A stretch of DNA of 64,000 nt from Seiridium cupressi. Taxonomy: Eukaryota; Ascomycota; Sordariomycetes; Amphisphaeriales; Sporocadaceae. The notes under the pieces were generated by a model, which saw nothing but the letters and a program-made list of their open reading frames with translations, had not been told where the DNA came from and made no database searches. How positions within the stretch are numbered: position 1 is the stretch's first letter; each line of letters begins with the position of its first letter. The position numbers were made by a program, and so were the translations under genes. The DNA lies in contig JARVKI010000074.1 in NCBI GenBank assembly GCA_036674765.1, forward strand, positions 152,563 to 216,562. The letters are read 5' to 3'. Shown here one piece after another: positions 11,284 to 22,463 of this stretch.

Positions 11284-13728
11284 ATGGCGGACGTCCAAAT
11301 TGATGGCAACCACGGCTTCGAGCCCAAGACGGAGGACAGCACTCTGCCAAACGACAGCTCCCAGCCCAACAAGCCCCCACCGCGAAAGCGCCGCCGCGTC
11401 GTCATCTCGTGTCTGGACTGCCACAAGCGCAAGCAGAAGTGCGATCGCAAACTGCCCTGCACCAACTGCGTGTCGAGGGGAAAGCAAGGATCGTGTCGGT
11501 ACGAGACGGGCGCGCCGATTACCAAAGACCAACAGGGGCGCAAGGGCTCGAATCAACAGGATGACGGGTCGCCGCCGCTGGACAGCAGCAACGGCGGAGG
11601 GCATGTTCCGATCAAGGCCGCCGACTTTGGCTACTCAAACAGCAGCGGCACTGGCGCAAGCACACTCGGCTTCCTGAAGAAGATTGAGGGTGCCGGATCG
11701 GGCGAGCCGCTGAGCAGCGTGGGGGGTGTTGGGGAGGCGGCGCAAGACGAGGAGCATTTCGGGTCCCGGGAGCGATACAAAAGCCTCGTTCGGCACCTGC
11801 CGGCACGCACGTTCGTGGAGCAGCTCGTCGATATCTATTTTCAGGAGTTCAATTGGATGTACTACGCCATGGACGAGGCCGAGTTCCTCGAGAATCTGGA
11901 CAGGTGGTACCAGCTCCCCTTTCACTTATTGTCTAATGCAGGACCACAGGGCATCGAACCCACGTTGAGATCGTTCCCGGCCCTGCTCTTCCAGGTCTTG
12001 GCCACGGCGCTGCTGGCGATATCAGACGAAAACGATGAGCGGTTTGTAAGTCTAAAATATGCAGGGAACATGACCTTTGAGGATCTGGCGTTGGATTACA
12101 GCGAAACCGGTGTCGCGACTTTGAGCTTGCTAGGGAAGCGCCAAATGACGGTGCCCACAGTCCTGGCCGGCTGGACACGAGCTGCCTTCCTCAAGTACAC
12201 CAGCCAGGTCACTGAAGCAGTAAGTCGCTTTGTCTGCGTGGGTGACGGCACGTCCTGATCAAAATTGCAGTGGCATCAAGTTGGAACCGCTATCAGAGAC
12301 GCTCAAGAGATAGGTCTGCATCGGGACCAGTTCGATCCACAGCCAGACTCGAACGCCACCACGGAAGAGGCACTAGAAGCGATGTGGAAAGCACAAAGTA
12401 GACGCAAGGTTTGGATGACGCTGGTGATGTGGGACCTGCACACAGGCGCTGTCTTGGGACGGCCGACAAGCATAGACATTCGAACGGTGAAAAGAAGCTC
12501 CCCTGTCGATGCGCCGATCCCGATAGATAGGAGGAAAACGCCCATATTCGCTCGCGGCGAGAATGACCCACCGACTCCCGTGACCAGGGCACTATGGGCG
12601 CTTGAGATCATGCGACCGCTTCGCGACATCTTGGATCTCGAGAAGGAAGGCCCGTTTCCCAAGGACTTTTCGAAAGTCGAGAAGCTACACCAGGAGCTGC
12701 TTGATCTGCAAGAGCGCACGCCTCCTGAGTTCCGTCTCGAGAACCCCGACACCCGCTTCGACCATCTGCCAGAATGTCACTGGCTACCACTGGCACGACC
12801 CACCCTACCGCAACTCATATCATTCAACTTCATGGCTCTGCACAGGCCGTACATCTTCACCCGCCCAAACAGTCGGCACGAAGCTCTCAAGGCGAGCCTG
12901 GAAATGCTCGAAGCGCAGAGCCTTCACTTCAAAGTATTACATCCACAACAGTACAAGACGTTCAGTCTATTCTTCGGTACGTTCGACGCCATCGTTATGA
13001 TGGCCAGCATATATATCCTATTCCCCAAGGAGCACCCCGAACTCCTCAACAATGCGCTGCAGCACTTCCAGTGGGGCGTCGAAAGGTTTGAGGCAATGGC
13101 GGACCGCAATCGGCTTGCTGCTGCAGCGTTAGGAGTACTGAATGCGATCTATATCCGCCTGAAGAAGGCAATAGGCCATGGCTTCTTGAACAAACTCTGC
13201 CCTCCTTCCTTTACCTGCCCGCAGGGCTGTCCCGGTATGGACCGCCAAGAAGGGGAAGGGACCAGTACTGGGTCGGATATACAGACCTCGATGGCATCCG
13301 AAACGTCGCCGAATACTGCACCACATCAGCCATCCGTACCCTCCACCGCTGGGTCCTCGGCAGTACAACCTTCGGAATCAGGTGCCAGTGCGAGCACGAC
13401 TACAACAAGTACAGGTCCTGGGCTCACGCCTGGTCCCGACATCTTCGTCACGCCACATTGGTCGTTCCCGACGGATTTTGACTTCAGTTCCCTGCCACCC
13501 ATGTATCCAATGGGCGACGTGGCATACAATGACCTTACCGGCATTAGAGATGATGGTTTCATCGCGGGAACTGGCCTGTCTGAACAGAGGCCCACCACAA
13601 TGGACGCGTCACAAATCGCCGGCATGGGTACTGTCGCTGGCGAACAAGGGGAGGTGGGCTATAATTTTGGAGGCGAGTTCGGGAACGACACAATCTGGAA
13701 CTTATTGAACCAGTTTCCGCCGCGCTGA
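11284..13728 (+). CDS. Zn2Cys6 fungal transcription factor
   Basis: Nuclear DNA-binding regulator of unknown target. Two exons, 11284-12219 and 12271-13728, are joined across a 51-nt intron (GTAAGT...TTGCAG, phase 0), giving 797 residues. The binuclear zinc cluster is complete: Cys43, 46, 53, 59, 62 and 71 with spacing C-x2-C-x6-C-x5-C-x2-C-x8-C, preceded by a basic KRRR stretch. The middle (about 180-560) matches the fungal-specific transcription factor domain: FPALLFQVLA, then across the junction an IRDAQEIGLHRD-like element, and a WMTLVMWDLHTGAVLGRP element. The last 150 residues are Ser/Thr/Pro/Gly-rich and could activate transcription. It converges on FTR1, so a role in iron genes is possible only by position. 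Confidence 0.92.
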
Positions 13729-14447
13729 GATGTAGGACTTCAGATGATCGGTTTTGGGGATAATGAGGTTCACCACTCGTGGAAGGACCTGGAAAAAGAA
13801 CGCAGAGGAAACCAACACGCCTTGACGAATGCCAAAACATGACATGGAACACGACATGATCGGTGGGTAACATCGGAGCAATATAACTAAGTCCTGATCA
13901 TACCGCATAAGCCATGACGGGAGGGTTAGCCGAGTACCTTGGGAGTATGCATATCGAAATGGGTATAAGTATACCAATTCGGTGATTCCGGAAGCATAGA
14001 GAAGTAATGATGACCGTTGAAGGAAAGCGGTAGACTGATACGTAGGATGTCAAATGAAGGGCCGGTCCTACAGATCTTTTTGGTGCCACACTCTCTTCAC
14101 TACCGATTGACAGACTGACTGCCTAGCGGCCAAATACCCAACGCCGCATATATGCAAAGCAGTCGCGGAGAGATGAAAATGAGATAAGTCTGAATGAACC
14201 CGCACAGTCTCCTCGATCAGAATCGAGATGGGCCCGGGGATCAAAATAAAATGATACGAGACCTTGGACTATTGCAAACATATACATAGAAAACCTCCAT
14301 CTGGTCGAGCTACTAAGGTGGTAAGAGGAAGGTTTCGTATTCCCTTCGTCGTCAATTTGGTACACCATGACCTTCCGGGCCGCGACAAGATTGTAAATGA
14401 CATGTACCTATCAATCAAGTTACCCAACAACACGGGACGCCCACGTC
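13729..14447. other. Convergent 3' flanks of the Zn2Cys6 gene and FTR1
   Basis: This 719-base gap lies between two convergent stop codons. It presumably carries both 3' UTRs. I see no ORF with recognisable features. Confidence 0.6.
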
Positions 14448-15705
14448 TCAGGCATGGGCTGTTGCCACTGCCACCGGCGCCTTCTCCCGACCGTGGCCAG
14501 CACCCGTGGTAGAACCAGTCTCGGGTGTGTTGAGGTCTTCTGAGGTCTTCTTGGCTTTCCCGAGTGGCCAATGACCCTTGACCTCGCGATACCTCATCGC
14601 AGCGAATCCAGCCATGACGAAAAGCCAGTATAAGTTGTAAGAAATGACCGACCCATATGTAGCAGAATTCTGCCAGCCCAGGATGGCATTGAAAATTCCC
14701 CAACCACCACCGTCATTAGCTTCCGGGTTGCAGCACTTGAGGGAAATAATAGTCAGCCATAGACCATGTCATGAAAACGTATGGGCCACTTACGTTCACA
14801 TGCCAGACACTCTTATCAATGTCATAGGATCCCGCTCCATCGCCTAGCTCCGAGGCATCTCCGCCTACGATGTTGTTCCACTGCTGCGTTTCGAGATACC
14901 ATACCGCTCGCGAGAACAAACCAGCGGCAACAAGGTACAGCACGCATGTCGATGCGACGAGGAAGTACTGCAACTTGGCTGAAGCACCTCCCCTGTATGA
15001 TGTCAGCCGACTCACTCGAGGAAGGTCAGGGGCGCGTCAAGCACTTACTTGTAGAGGACGTACCCCGCAAGGATTCCCACGAGCAGGCCAACGACGACAG
15101 CTAGAGGGATAGATGTGGCAGAGGCGGAGAAGGTGACGCCAGCAAGGAAGACTATCGCCTCGATGCCCTCACGCAACACTGTGACGAACGGCAAGGCGAA
15201 CATAGCATACTTCTCCGCAAAACGCTTGAACCAGCCTTTGCTGGAACCGCTGGTCTTCACGGGAGCCTCAAGGGCCTTTGCCAACTTGACACGCCATTTC
15301 TCTTGCATCTTGCCGACACGGAGCAATGCGGCGCCCATGATTGTGATGATGATGGCAGCGACCAAGGCGAAAGCGCCCTCATAGTTGTACTCGGTGGTTT
15401 CCCAGGTGTTCGACCCCAGGGTATAGAAGGCGCCGATCAGACCTCCGGCAACAATGAGGCAGATCAGTAGGCCAGATGCGATGCCCAGCCACACCTACTG
15501 ATATGTCAGCACATACAGGCCAGCTGGTCAGGAATCTTGCAAGATGTCTCACCTGCTTCACCAGTTTCTTGTAAACCTTTGCATCTCGATCTGGGCCGTC
15601 CAAAGTCTGCTTGAGGAAAGCCAGCAGAACTGAGACTATGATGACCGTCTCCAGTGTCTCACGGAATACGATCAAAAAGACTGGGAGGGAAAATACGTCG
15701 GGCAT
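14448..15705 (-). CDS. FTR1: High-affinity iron permease FTR1
   Basis: Plasma-membrane permease that imports Fe3+ produced by the ferroxidase Fet3, with which it forms a complex. Four exons (15705-15553, 15494-15049, 14992-14794, 14735-14448) give 361 residues. All introns are GT-AG, about 57-59 nt. Two iron-channelling R-E-x-x-E motifs are present: Arg15-Glu19 (RETLE) in helix 1 and Arg159-Glu163 (REGIE) in helix 4. About seven hydrophobic segments are visible, and the family-typical VWHVNCCNPE is reconstituted exactly at the exon 3/exon 4 junction. The C-terminal tail is polar and cytoplasmic. The ATG begins [10 protein letters not shown], as in other fungal Ftr1 proteins. The gene is divergent from FET3 and has a GATA motif 247 bases upstream of its start codon. 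Confidence 0.95.
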
Positions 15706-15951
15706 GATGATGTCCTGACGTTTGAAGAGTGAGGCTTAGTCGTGCATAGTAGTAGGAGGAGGGAAAACAACAGGAAGAAATTTGCCGAGGGCGGGAAACA
15801 TTCGAAGGGGGCAGATAGTCTATCGATGTACCTGAGAGATGGGATCAGGTCGTTCAGAAGGTGGCTTGAACGGAGGCGCCCGGCCAAAGACTACAATGTA
15901 TACGACTTAACCCCCCGGGGCTCAACTAACCAGGAGGGGCGCCGGTCGCGG

Positions 15952-15960
15952 ATCAGATAA
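15952..15960 (+). promoter_or_regulatory. GATA iron-repressor motif ATCAGATAA
   Basis: An exact match to ATCWGATAA, 247 bases upstream of the FTR1 ATG. Confidence 0.75.
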
Positions 15961-16280
15961 CTTGTCCCCTTGGATGCCCCCAAAAGGAAGTCATGCTCTC
16001 TCTGGACGGAACTGTTGGGCAAGTGTGTCTACAGTCCTTGGCTGAACAAGACTTAGCGTAGCACTGGGCTGGTCTCCAATAGGAGGGCCGACTGTTGCGG
16101 GATCGTCCATCCCAGCTGCTACATGATGTACGTTTGGGGGCAAGCTTAAGGCCAGCCCGCAGCACACTTCCGCCGAGTCACGACAGCTTCGACTCCAGTT
16201 CTTGCAAGTCTGGATGCTGTGGACTGGGGCTGGCAAAGAGCGTCGGGTGTCTTGGCAGGCTGGCAGGTCAAGCTTTGGCC

Positions 16281-16310
16281 CAAGCTTTTTCAAGCTTTTT
16301 CAAGCTTTTC
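16281..16310 (+). repeat. Three tandem copies of a 10-base unit CAAGCTTTTT
   Basis: Copies occupy 16281-16290, 16291-16300 and 16301-16310, the last with one change. A partial copy (CAAGCTTT) lies at 16269-16276. The period is about one helical turn, in the middle of the FTR1/FET3 promoter region. Confidence 0.9.
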
Positions 16311-16405
16311 AGATCCCCGCAATGCTGAAGAGCTTCGGCCGCAGCTCGTGTTGGCTCTTGCCTTATGGCGGGGTGATCGGCAGCTTTGCAATGCGCCGAG
16401 CCATT

Positions 16406-16414
16406 TTATCTGAT
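16406..16414 (-). promoter_or_regulatory. GATA iron-repressor motif ATCAGATAA (minus strand)
   Basis: Reads TTATCTGAT on the plus strand and exactly matches ATCWGATAA on the minus strand. A further ACTGATAAG (16422-16430) nearby is a weaker GATA match. Confidence 0.7.
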
Positions 16415-17127
16415 GAGATCAAACTGATAAGCAGTCGGCAGTTCTGACTTCACCTCGCCAGCGTGAACCGGCAGTGGACGGTACGGCCCCGGAAACTGCG
16501 TGGCCTTTCACACGTCTGGACTACTGAATCAGGCTTTCTTTGGTGGCTGGATCCTCCAACGGTACACTAATAAGACGGAAGAATCTTCCAGCGAAGCAAT
16601 TGCTACCCGCCATCTGATCCGATCGTATGACTTAGTTTCATCGCGCGTTGCTAGCCTGTGCGCTTTCGTTTTCAGCTTTTGCCAAATCTGCCACCGCCGC
16701 AGCGGCTAGTCGCACCGAAAGCCAGCCTCTACAGTATGGAGATGGTGGATGTGTAGGTATGCTCACGCTTTCTGGGTCACGGGTCTACGTCTACCACTGC
16801 TATCTCCCTGCAAGAACTAACCTAGAAAACCCTTTTATTCGGCTTATATTCTAAGGGAGTTTTGCTACTTCTCGGGAACAAGGATGGCCACCACATACGG
16901 GAGGAGGGGGGGGGGATATGAGAAGAAAACCAGACTCCAGCCAACCCAGCAGCATCAAGACCACTTGATTTGTGCATGTGAATAACCTCTGACACCCAGT
17001 TTCCCGCCGAGGTTTCGAATACCCCTCAAGACCCAGGCGCTAGGAGACACCTACCATTTTAGCTGCAAAGAGTTTGTCGCTATTTTCGCTAGTCGGCAGC
17101 ATCGCTTAGAAGCAGGGTCTAGAATGC

Positions 17128-17136
17128 TTATCAGAT
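17128..17136 (-). promoter_or_regulatory. GATA iron-repressor motif ATCTGATAA (minus strand)
   Basis: Reads TTATCAGAT on the plus strand. It lies 464 bases upstream of the FET3 ATG. Confidence 0.75.
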
Positions 17137-17250
17137 GGAGAGATCCCCGCCGGCGACGCAGGCTATAGGTCGACTATAGTAGTCCGCGGCAGCCACGTTC
17201 CAAACCAGACCAATCCCGGACGCGCAGACCGTCTGTTCGGCTACTGATGC

Positions 17251-17259
17251 ATCAGATAA
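17251..17259 (+). promoter_or_regulatory. GATA iron-repressor motif ATCAGATAA
   Basis: An exact ATCWGATAA match 341 bases upstream of the FET3 ATG. A CCAAT box lies between this site and the one at 17128. Confidence 0.75.
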
Positions 17260-17599
17260 GTGAATGTATCGTCGCCCTATCCAAGTGGAAGGTGACCACC
17301 GCGCCACCGTCCCCTCCACGCTATATCAGATGTGATTGATATGATGTGTCGTGTGTTGAGTCATCCCAGCACCCACCCGGATGTCGAGGCGGCCGTCGCT
17401 ACATGCTCGTCCTGTGCACGTATGAATTCAGTATGGCCGAGGTCGGGAATGTCGATCAAGCCCGTCGCATTGCACGAAGGCTAGCCCTCGTATCGACAGC
17501 GAAAGCTCCACTAGCAAGACGTCTTCCCATGGCCGTAATATTGACACTCCAGACAACACCAACCGGACCACTTTCTGTGGCCTGCGAAGAGCCTCAACC

Positions 17600-19919
17600 A
17601 TGTTGTTCTCGAAACGTTTGCTTGCCGCTTCGGCGTGCACGAGCTTCCTTGCGTCTTTGTCGTCGGCAGCTACCGTCACCTACGACTTCAACGTCACCTG
17701 GGTGACAGCGAATCCGGATGGTGCCTATGATCGACCTACGATTGGCGTCAACGGCCAATGGCCAACCCCGCCCATTACCGCCAATGTCGGCGACAATGTG
17801 GTGGTTCGTGTCATGAACCTGCTCGGAAATGAGACCACGTCCTTGCATTTCCACGGCCTGTACATGAATGGCACCACTCACATGGATGGTCCGGAGCAGG
17901 TATCACAATGCGCTATCCAGCCCGGCTCCAGCTTTACTTATAACTTCACTGTTAGTCAACAAGTCGGTGCATTCATCTCCCCTGCCGCTGCTGACCTGAA
18001 TTGAAGATCAACCAGCCTGGAACTTACTGGTACCACTCGCATACTCGCGGACAATATCCGGATGGTTTACGCGGGCCGCTGATCATTCACGACCCCGACT
18101 CGCCTTTCCTCGACCGGTACGACGAGGAAGTAGTCCTCACTGTATCAGATTGGTACCATGATCTAATGACCGACCTGCTTCCCGGGTTTATCAGCAAGAG
18201 CAACCCCACAGGCGCAGAACCAGTGCCCAACAATGCCTTGTTCAATGAGACCCAGAACCTGACAGTATCGATCCAGCCTGGCAAGACATACCTTTTCCGC
18301 ATGATCAACATCGGTGCCTTCGCAGGCCAGTACATCTGGTTCGAAGGCCATACCATGACCATTGTAGAGGTCGATGGTATCTACACGCAGCCCGCCGAAG
18401 CAGAGATGATATACCTCTCTGCGGCGCAACGTTGCAGCTTCCTGGTCACGGCCAAGAACGAGACCTCGGCTAACTATGCATTCGTTGGCAGCATGGACAC
18501 AGTTAGTTGCACTCCGCATCTGCATTGTTACATCTGAGCTGATACAATACAGACTCTCTTCGACACGCTACCAGATGACCTCAACTACAACGTCACGGGA
18601 TGGCTGGTCTATGATGAAGCACAACCGCTGCCAGACCCGGCGTTGGTCGACGAGCTTGATCCGTTTGATGACATGACGCTTCTGCCATACGACAACCAGA
18701 CCTTGCTTGGAGAGCCCGACCAAATCATTGAGCTCGATGTCATCATGGATAACTTGGGAAATGGCGCAAACTAGTACGGATCAATCGTTGTTGATAGTTG
18801 GCCCATGAAAACTGACACACGATAGCGCTTTCTTCAACAACATCACGTACACAGCCCCGAAGGTGCCGACACTATATACTGCCCTCACCACTGGAGACGA
18901 CGCCAGCAACCCAGTAGTTTACGGTGAATACACTCACTCATTCGTCCTAGAGCAAGACCAGGTCGTACAAATTGTCGTAAACAACCTAGACTCCGGCCGC
19001 CATCCATTCCATCTTCACGGCCATGCCTTCCAGGCTCTGTACCGATCCGAGGATGAAGCCGGCACATTCGATGATTCGAACATCACCGAGGCCGATTTCC
19101 CTGCGACACCGATGCGCCGTGATACTCTCGTGCTTTATCCCGACGGTAACATTGTGCTTCGTTTCAAGGCTGATAACCCGGGTGAGCCGACAAGTTTCTC
19201 AGAAAAATATTGCAGTGTGCTAACACCCATAACAGGTATTTGGCTGTTCCATTGCCATATCGAATGGCACGTCGCATCCGGGCTGATGGCGACCATGATT
19301 GAGGCGCCCCTCGAGCTGCAGAAGACGCTCATCATCCCCCCAGAACAGTACGATGTTTGCTCTGCCGGTGGAATCCCGACCGCCGGCAATGCTGCTGCCA
19401 ATACAGTCAATGTGCTTGACTTGACAGGCCAAAACAGCGCTCCTGCCCCACTGCCGCAAGGGTAAGCAATTGTGACTAACTGGGTTCTGTCGAGGGACAA
19501 TGGCTGACAAATATACAGCTTCACAACCCGCGGTAAGGTTGCGCTGGCCTTCAGCTGCCTGGCTGGTATCCTAGGTGTGACTGTGTAAGCAACTTCCAGA
19601 GTTATTTCATGCCCGTTATGGCCTGTTTCGGGAGTCTACCGGTTCCTCGCTAAGCGTTTCTGCTCTTGAAACATGGTTTCTGGCTCCCGATAACTCGCCA
19701 AGCATGTTCGAAGAAGCAATCACTAACTCCAGGTGTTGTAGTGTGGCTTGGTACGGCTTGGCACCAGATCCGGGCTCACATCCCGAAGTCGAGCGTCGCG
19801 CGGCCGAAGCTCATGTTTTCGATTCGGCGGGCACGGGAACAGCCGGACCCGTGAAGAACCCCGTGGGAGAAGAGGTGGTGGCAACTGTTTCAGGAAGTAG
19901 TGGGGGTCGGAGGGCATGA
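17600..19919 (+). CDS. FET3: Multicopper ferroxidase FET3
   Basis: Oxidises Fe2+ to Fe3+ at the cell surface and hands it to Ftr1. Seven exons (17600-17950, 18007-18501, 18553-18773, 18826-19181, 19236-19461, 19519-19584, 19742-19919) give 630 residues. The last intron is unusually long (157 nt) and has an ACTAAC branch site. A signal peptide ends near residue 23. The four copper-ligand motifs are intact: His83/85 (LHFHG), His127/129 (YHSH), His415/418/420 (HPFHLHGH), and Cys481 with His480, 482 and 486 (HCHIEWH). Several N-glycosylation sequons occur. A single helix (about 557-576) followed by a short cytoplasmic tail anchors it in the plasma membrane; exons 6 and 7 encode these. Where yeast Fet3 has the iron-binding Glu185 (SEWYHD), this protein has Asp165. 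Confidence 0.95.
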
Positions 19920-20972
19920 TACCGAGCGGAGTGTAGATGAGGAATCATCCAAAGGTTGACATAGCCGCAGCTGAACATCTTTGGCACTAGAAAGTCCCAT
20001 TAATATGGTTGATGTTCAAAAACGCCTTTGCGAGAGCACATCATATGGGGATCATTCGTGTGGTGTACTTGCATTTCACACAAATACGAAAGGCCCTTTT
20101 CCATATGGCCCGCGAGCTGGCTGACTGCTCTCCGTCATTGGTTTATCTCGGAAGATCACAAGTAAACTTTCGAGCATATGAAAACGATGATGGCACCCAG
20201 CCTTCCCCACGACATGTCCCAAAACACCTAGTCCAACAGACCGAATAGCCCCGAATGGAAGGACTCTGTTAAACGACTGCTCGCTGGGCGCATTCAAGTA
20301 TTCCTGTGGTGATGGTAACTAACTCTCGCGGGACATGTCAAGACCCACATACCGGCCCACTGCTGTACTTGAGGCGACAACAGGCTGGCGTGGTTCGGCC
20401 AGTGTATCTGACTTAGACTGCACATGGGAGCTTCCTGAGGATGGCGAGCATTCATTATGAGGAATATTGGAGGCACGAGACACACAAGACCGGTTCAGGA
20501 ACTCCTTACTTTGTAGGCGTCCAAGGTGAGGAAAGATGCCGAATTCATTACACACTCAAGGCTCTAAGTGTGATCAACTTGGTCGGTATCTGAAATCTAT
20601 ACCCAATCCCCATTTGGCACTGCTGGTAAGCAGCGGTATCAAATTGGCTTGCCAATTCATACACTCGGATCGCAAGAGGTTCCATGCACACAACAATATA
20701 TCCTACGGTCATAATCGGCTCACGCGAGGGTGCGAACAAAGTGATACACCTCGATGATACGGGACATATGTTCCACGGCCCGTTCCTATTTCCAACAGCT
20801 TCCACATGAGACGAAGAGGCAGTTAGTTACACACTACGGGTATCAACATGCCCGAAGCCAGAACAGAGCTGTATTAGCTAATGCATCAACCTCTCGAGTC
20901 AAGCTATTTTGTGATTACCTAATTCTGCTTGGGCGAACCAAGCCGGAACTAAAATTTTCGGACCACCCCAGA
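19920..20972. other. Convergent interval between FET3 and the CCCH gene
   Basis: About 1.05 kb between two stop codons. Short ORFs only; I see no gene or repeat. Confidence 0.6.
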
Positions 20973-22463
20973 TCAGTCAAAAGCCTTCTTAGCTTTGAGT
21001 TTGGTGCCGGGAGGATGTTCATGCGGATGAAACTTGCAAAACGGGTGCACACAAGCGCCGTCCTTAACACTGGGGCAATGGTGACCATAAATGCAGTTAT
21101 CGACATCGCAATCTTGACCGTTTGTGCAGGGATTCAGGCGCGCCAAGAATTGGATGGCCCTTATCTCATCGGGCGTAGGCGTATGGTTGTGCTCGAAGCA
21201 GCAGGAATCGCCCTTGGAGCACGGTCCTCGCAAATAATGGTTGTTGCAGAGCTTATCACTGCCCGTACGCTTCTTTACCACATCAAGGACATTCTGATTG
21301 AGCGGTATAGGCGGATCCAGCCCTCGCGGACCTGGGTTCCAAGGTGGCGATACCGGGACAGCCTTGGTCGTAACCCGCACGGCCGTGTTTTTGGTAGTGT
21401 TCGTCTTGGGGGCCAAAGGAAGAACCAGCTGCGGTGGAGGACTGGCCTTTTGTGTAATAGTCGCATACGTAAACGGGGTGGCGGATATCGAAGCAGGCGT
21501 GCTAGCTAGTGACGAGGCAGTCGTGGCCGCCGAGGCGTTTACTTTATCGGATCTGAAAATGGCGTCGAAATTTGTGATATCAATGCCAGTTGCAGCTATC
21601 TCTCTTCCAGACGCGCTCGGGCATCCTTCGAGGAGAACGATACGGCTGGCCTTTACGTCGTCGATCACCTGGGTGAACAATCGTGCAAACCCCGGATCGG
21701 AGACGCCTATCAGGATCTGTTTGCAGTTGTAGTTTCGGAGGTTGAAGCGTGCGGTTGCCTCGATTTTAGAAGCGGCGCCGGCGCCAGCAACGTCGATGAA
21801 ATCGAAAGATGCACTGGCCTGGGTGAACCCTAGCATAAATTCCTTGACCTCGTTTTCGTTTCGCTTGAGAGTCTTGGCTAGGCCGCCGAGATTGGCAACA
21901 ACCTTGGCGACAATTTCAGTGTCGTCGGGTACTTTCGCGTAGACTGCCTGACGGAGGGCATATGCAGCCTTGTTTCCGCCCTCGAGGCCCTGTTTGATCA
22001 GATGGTCCTTGAACTAGACGCGAAGAGTCAGTGGCCCGACCGCCATCGGTTCAAAAGATGTCTCACAATCAAGGAATTGCCATCTATCAGCACCAGAACG
22101 TAGAGGTTGCGATGTTTCAAGACCGTGTTATCTTTTGTCAAAAAGCTCAACTGACTCTCGAGGTCCTTAATCCGAGCTTGTAGCTCTCGTCGAGAGTTCA
22201 CCGAGTCTTCGTAATCGAACTGGGCGTTTCGCAGCTGGGAGCTGAGGGTGAGGCTTTCTTGGCGGGCAGTATTTTCGACGTGCTCGGCGTAGATCATCAA
22301 GTCCTGTGCAAGGTGTTGGCGTTAGCAAGCGGATTCGGTATGCGACACAAGGTTGGACGGATATGCGTGCCTTGATAAAATTCTCCGTCGTGTCTTTGCT
22401 GGCAGCATACTCGCGATACCGCGGTACAAAGTCTGTGATGGATTCTACCACGCTAAAATCCAT
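20973..22463 (-). CDS. Coiled-coil / NYN-like / triple CCCH zinc-finger protein
   Basis: Probable RNA-binding protein of a family seen in filamentous ascomycetes; its function is not established. Three exons (22463-22371, 22303-22067, 22013-20973) give 456 residues. Intron 1 uses a GC donor (AAG|GCACGC...CACAG); intron 2 is GTGAGA...CTAG. An N-terminal coiled coil (about 40-95) is followed by a domain that starts LVLIDGNSLIFKD and resembles NYN/PIN-type nuclease folds (about 97-245). A Pro/Thr/Ala-rich linker leads to three clustered Cys/His fingers at the C-terminus. The first, starting at Cys366, is a canonical C-x8-C-x5-C-x3-H; the next two are variants (C-x5-C-x4-C-x3-H and about C-x7-C-x4-C-x2-H). 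The ATG at 22463 has a strong context (ACC ATG G). The N-terminal part of the model depends on accepting the GC-AG intron. Confidence 0.85.

Larger units (their letters stand above)
15706..17599. promoter_or_regulatory. Shared bidirectional FTR1/FET3 regulatory region
   Basis: This 1.9-kb region lies between the two divergent start codons of the reductive iron-uptake pair. It contains four exact ATCWGATAA motifs (two per strand), CCAAT boxes at about 16075 and 17210-17214, and a 10-base tandem repeat. ATCWGATAA is the published site of fungal iron-sensing GATA repressors (SreA, SRE1, Urbs1 type), which shut iron uptake off when iron is plentiful. Binding here is inferred from sequence only. 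No ORF in the region looks like a gene. Confidence 0.75.

Noticed and set aside
10970..11677. 235-codon plus-strand ORF overlapping the Zn2Cys6 gene
   Set aside because: Out of frame with the certain zinc-cluster exon, low-complexity Ser/Arg content, no domain.
17210..17231. Possible CBC-HapX composite site (CCAAT plus downstream half-site)
   Set aside because: CCAAT is present, but the downstream bases at the expected spacing (GAC) do not fit the reported RWT element, so only the CCAAT box is reported.
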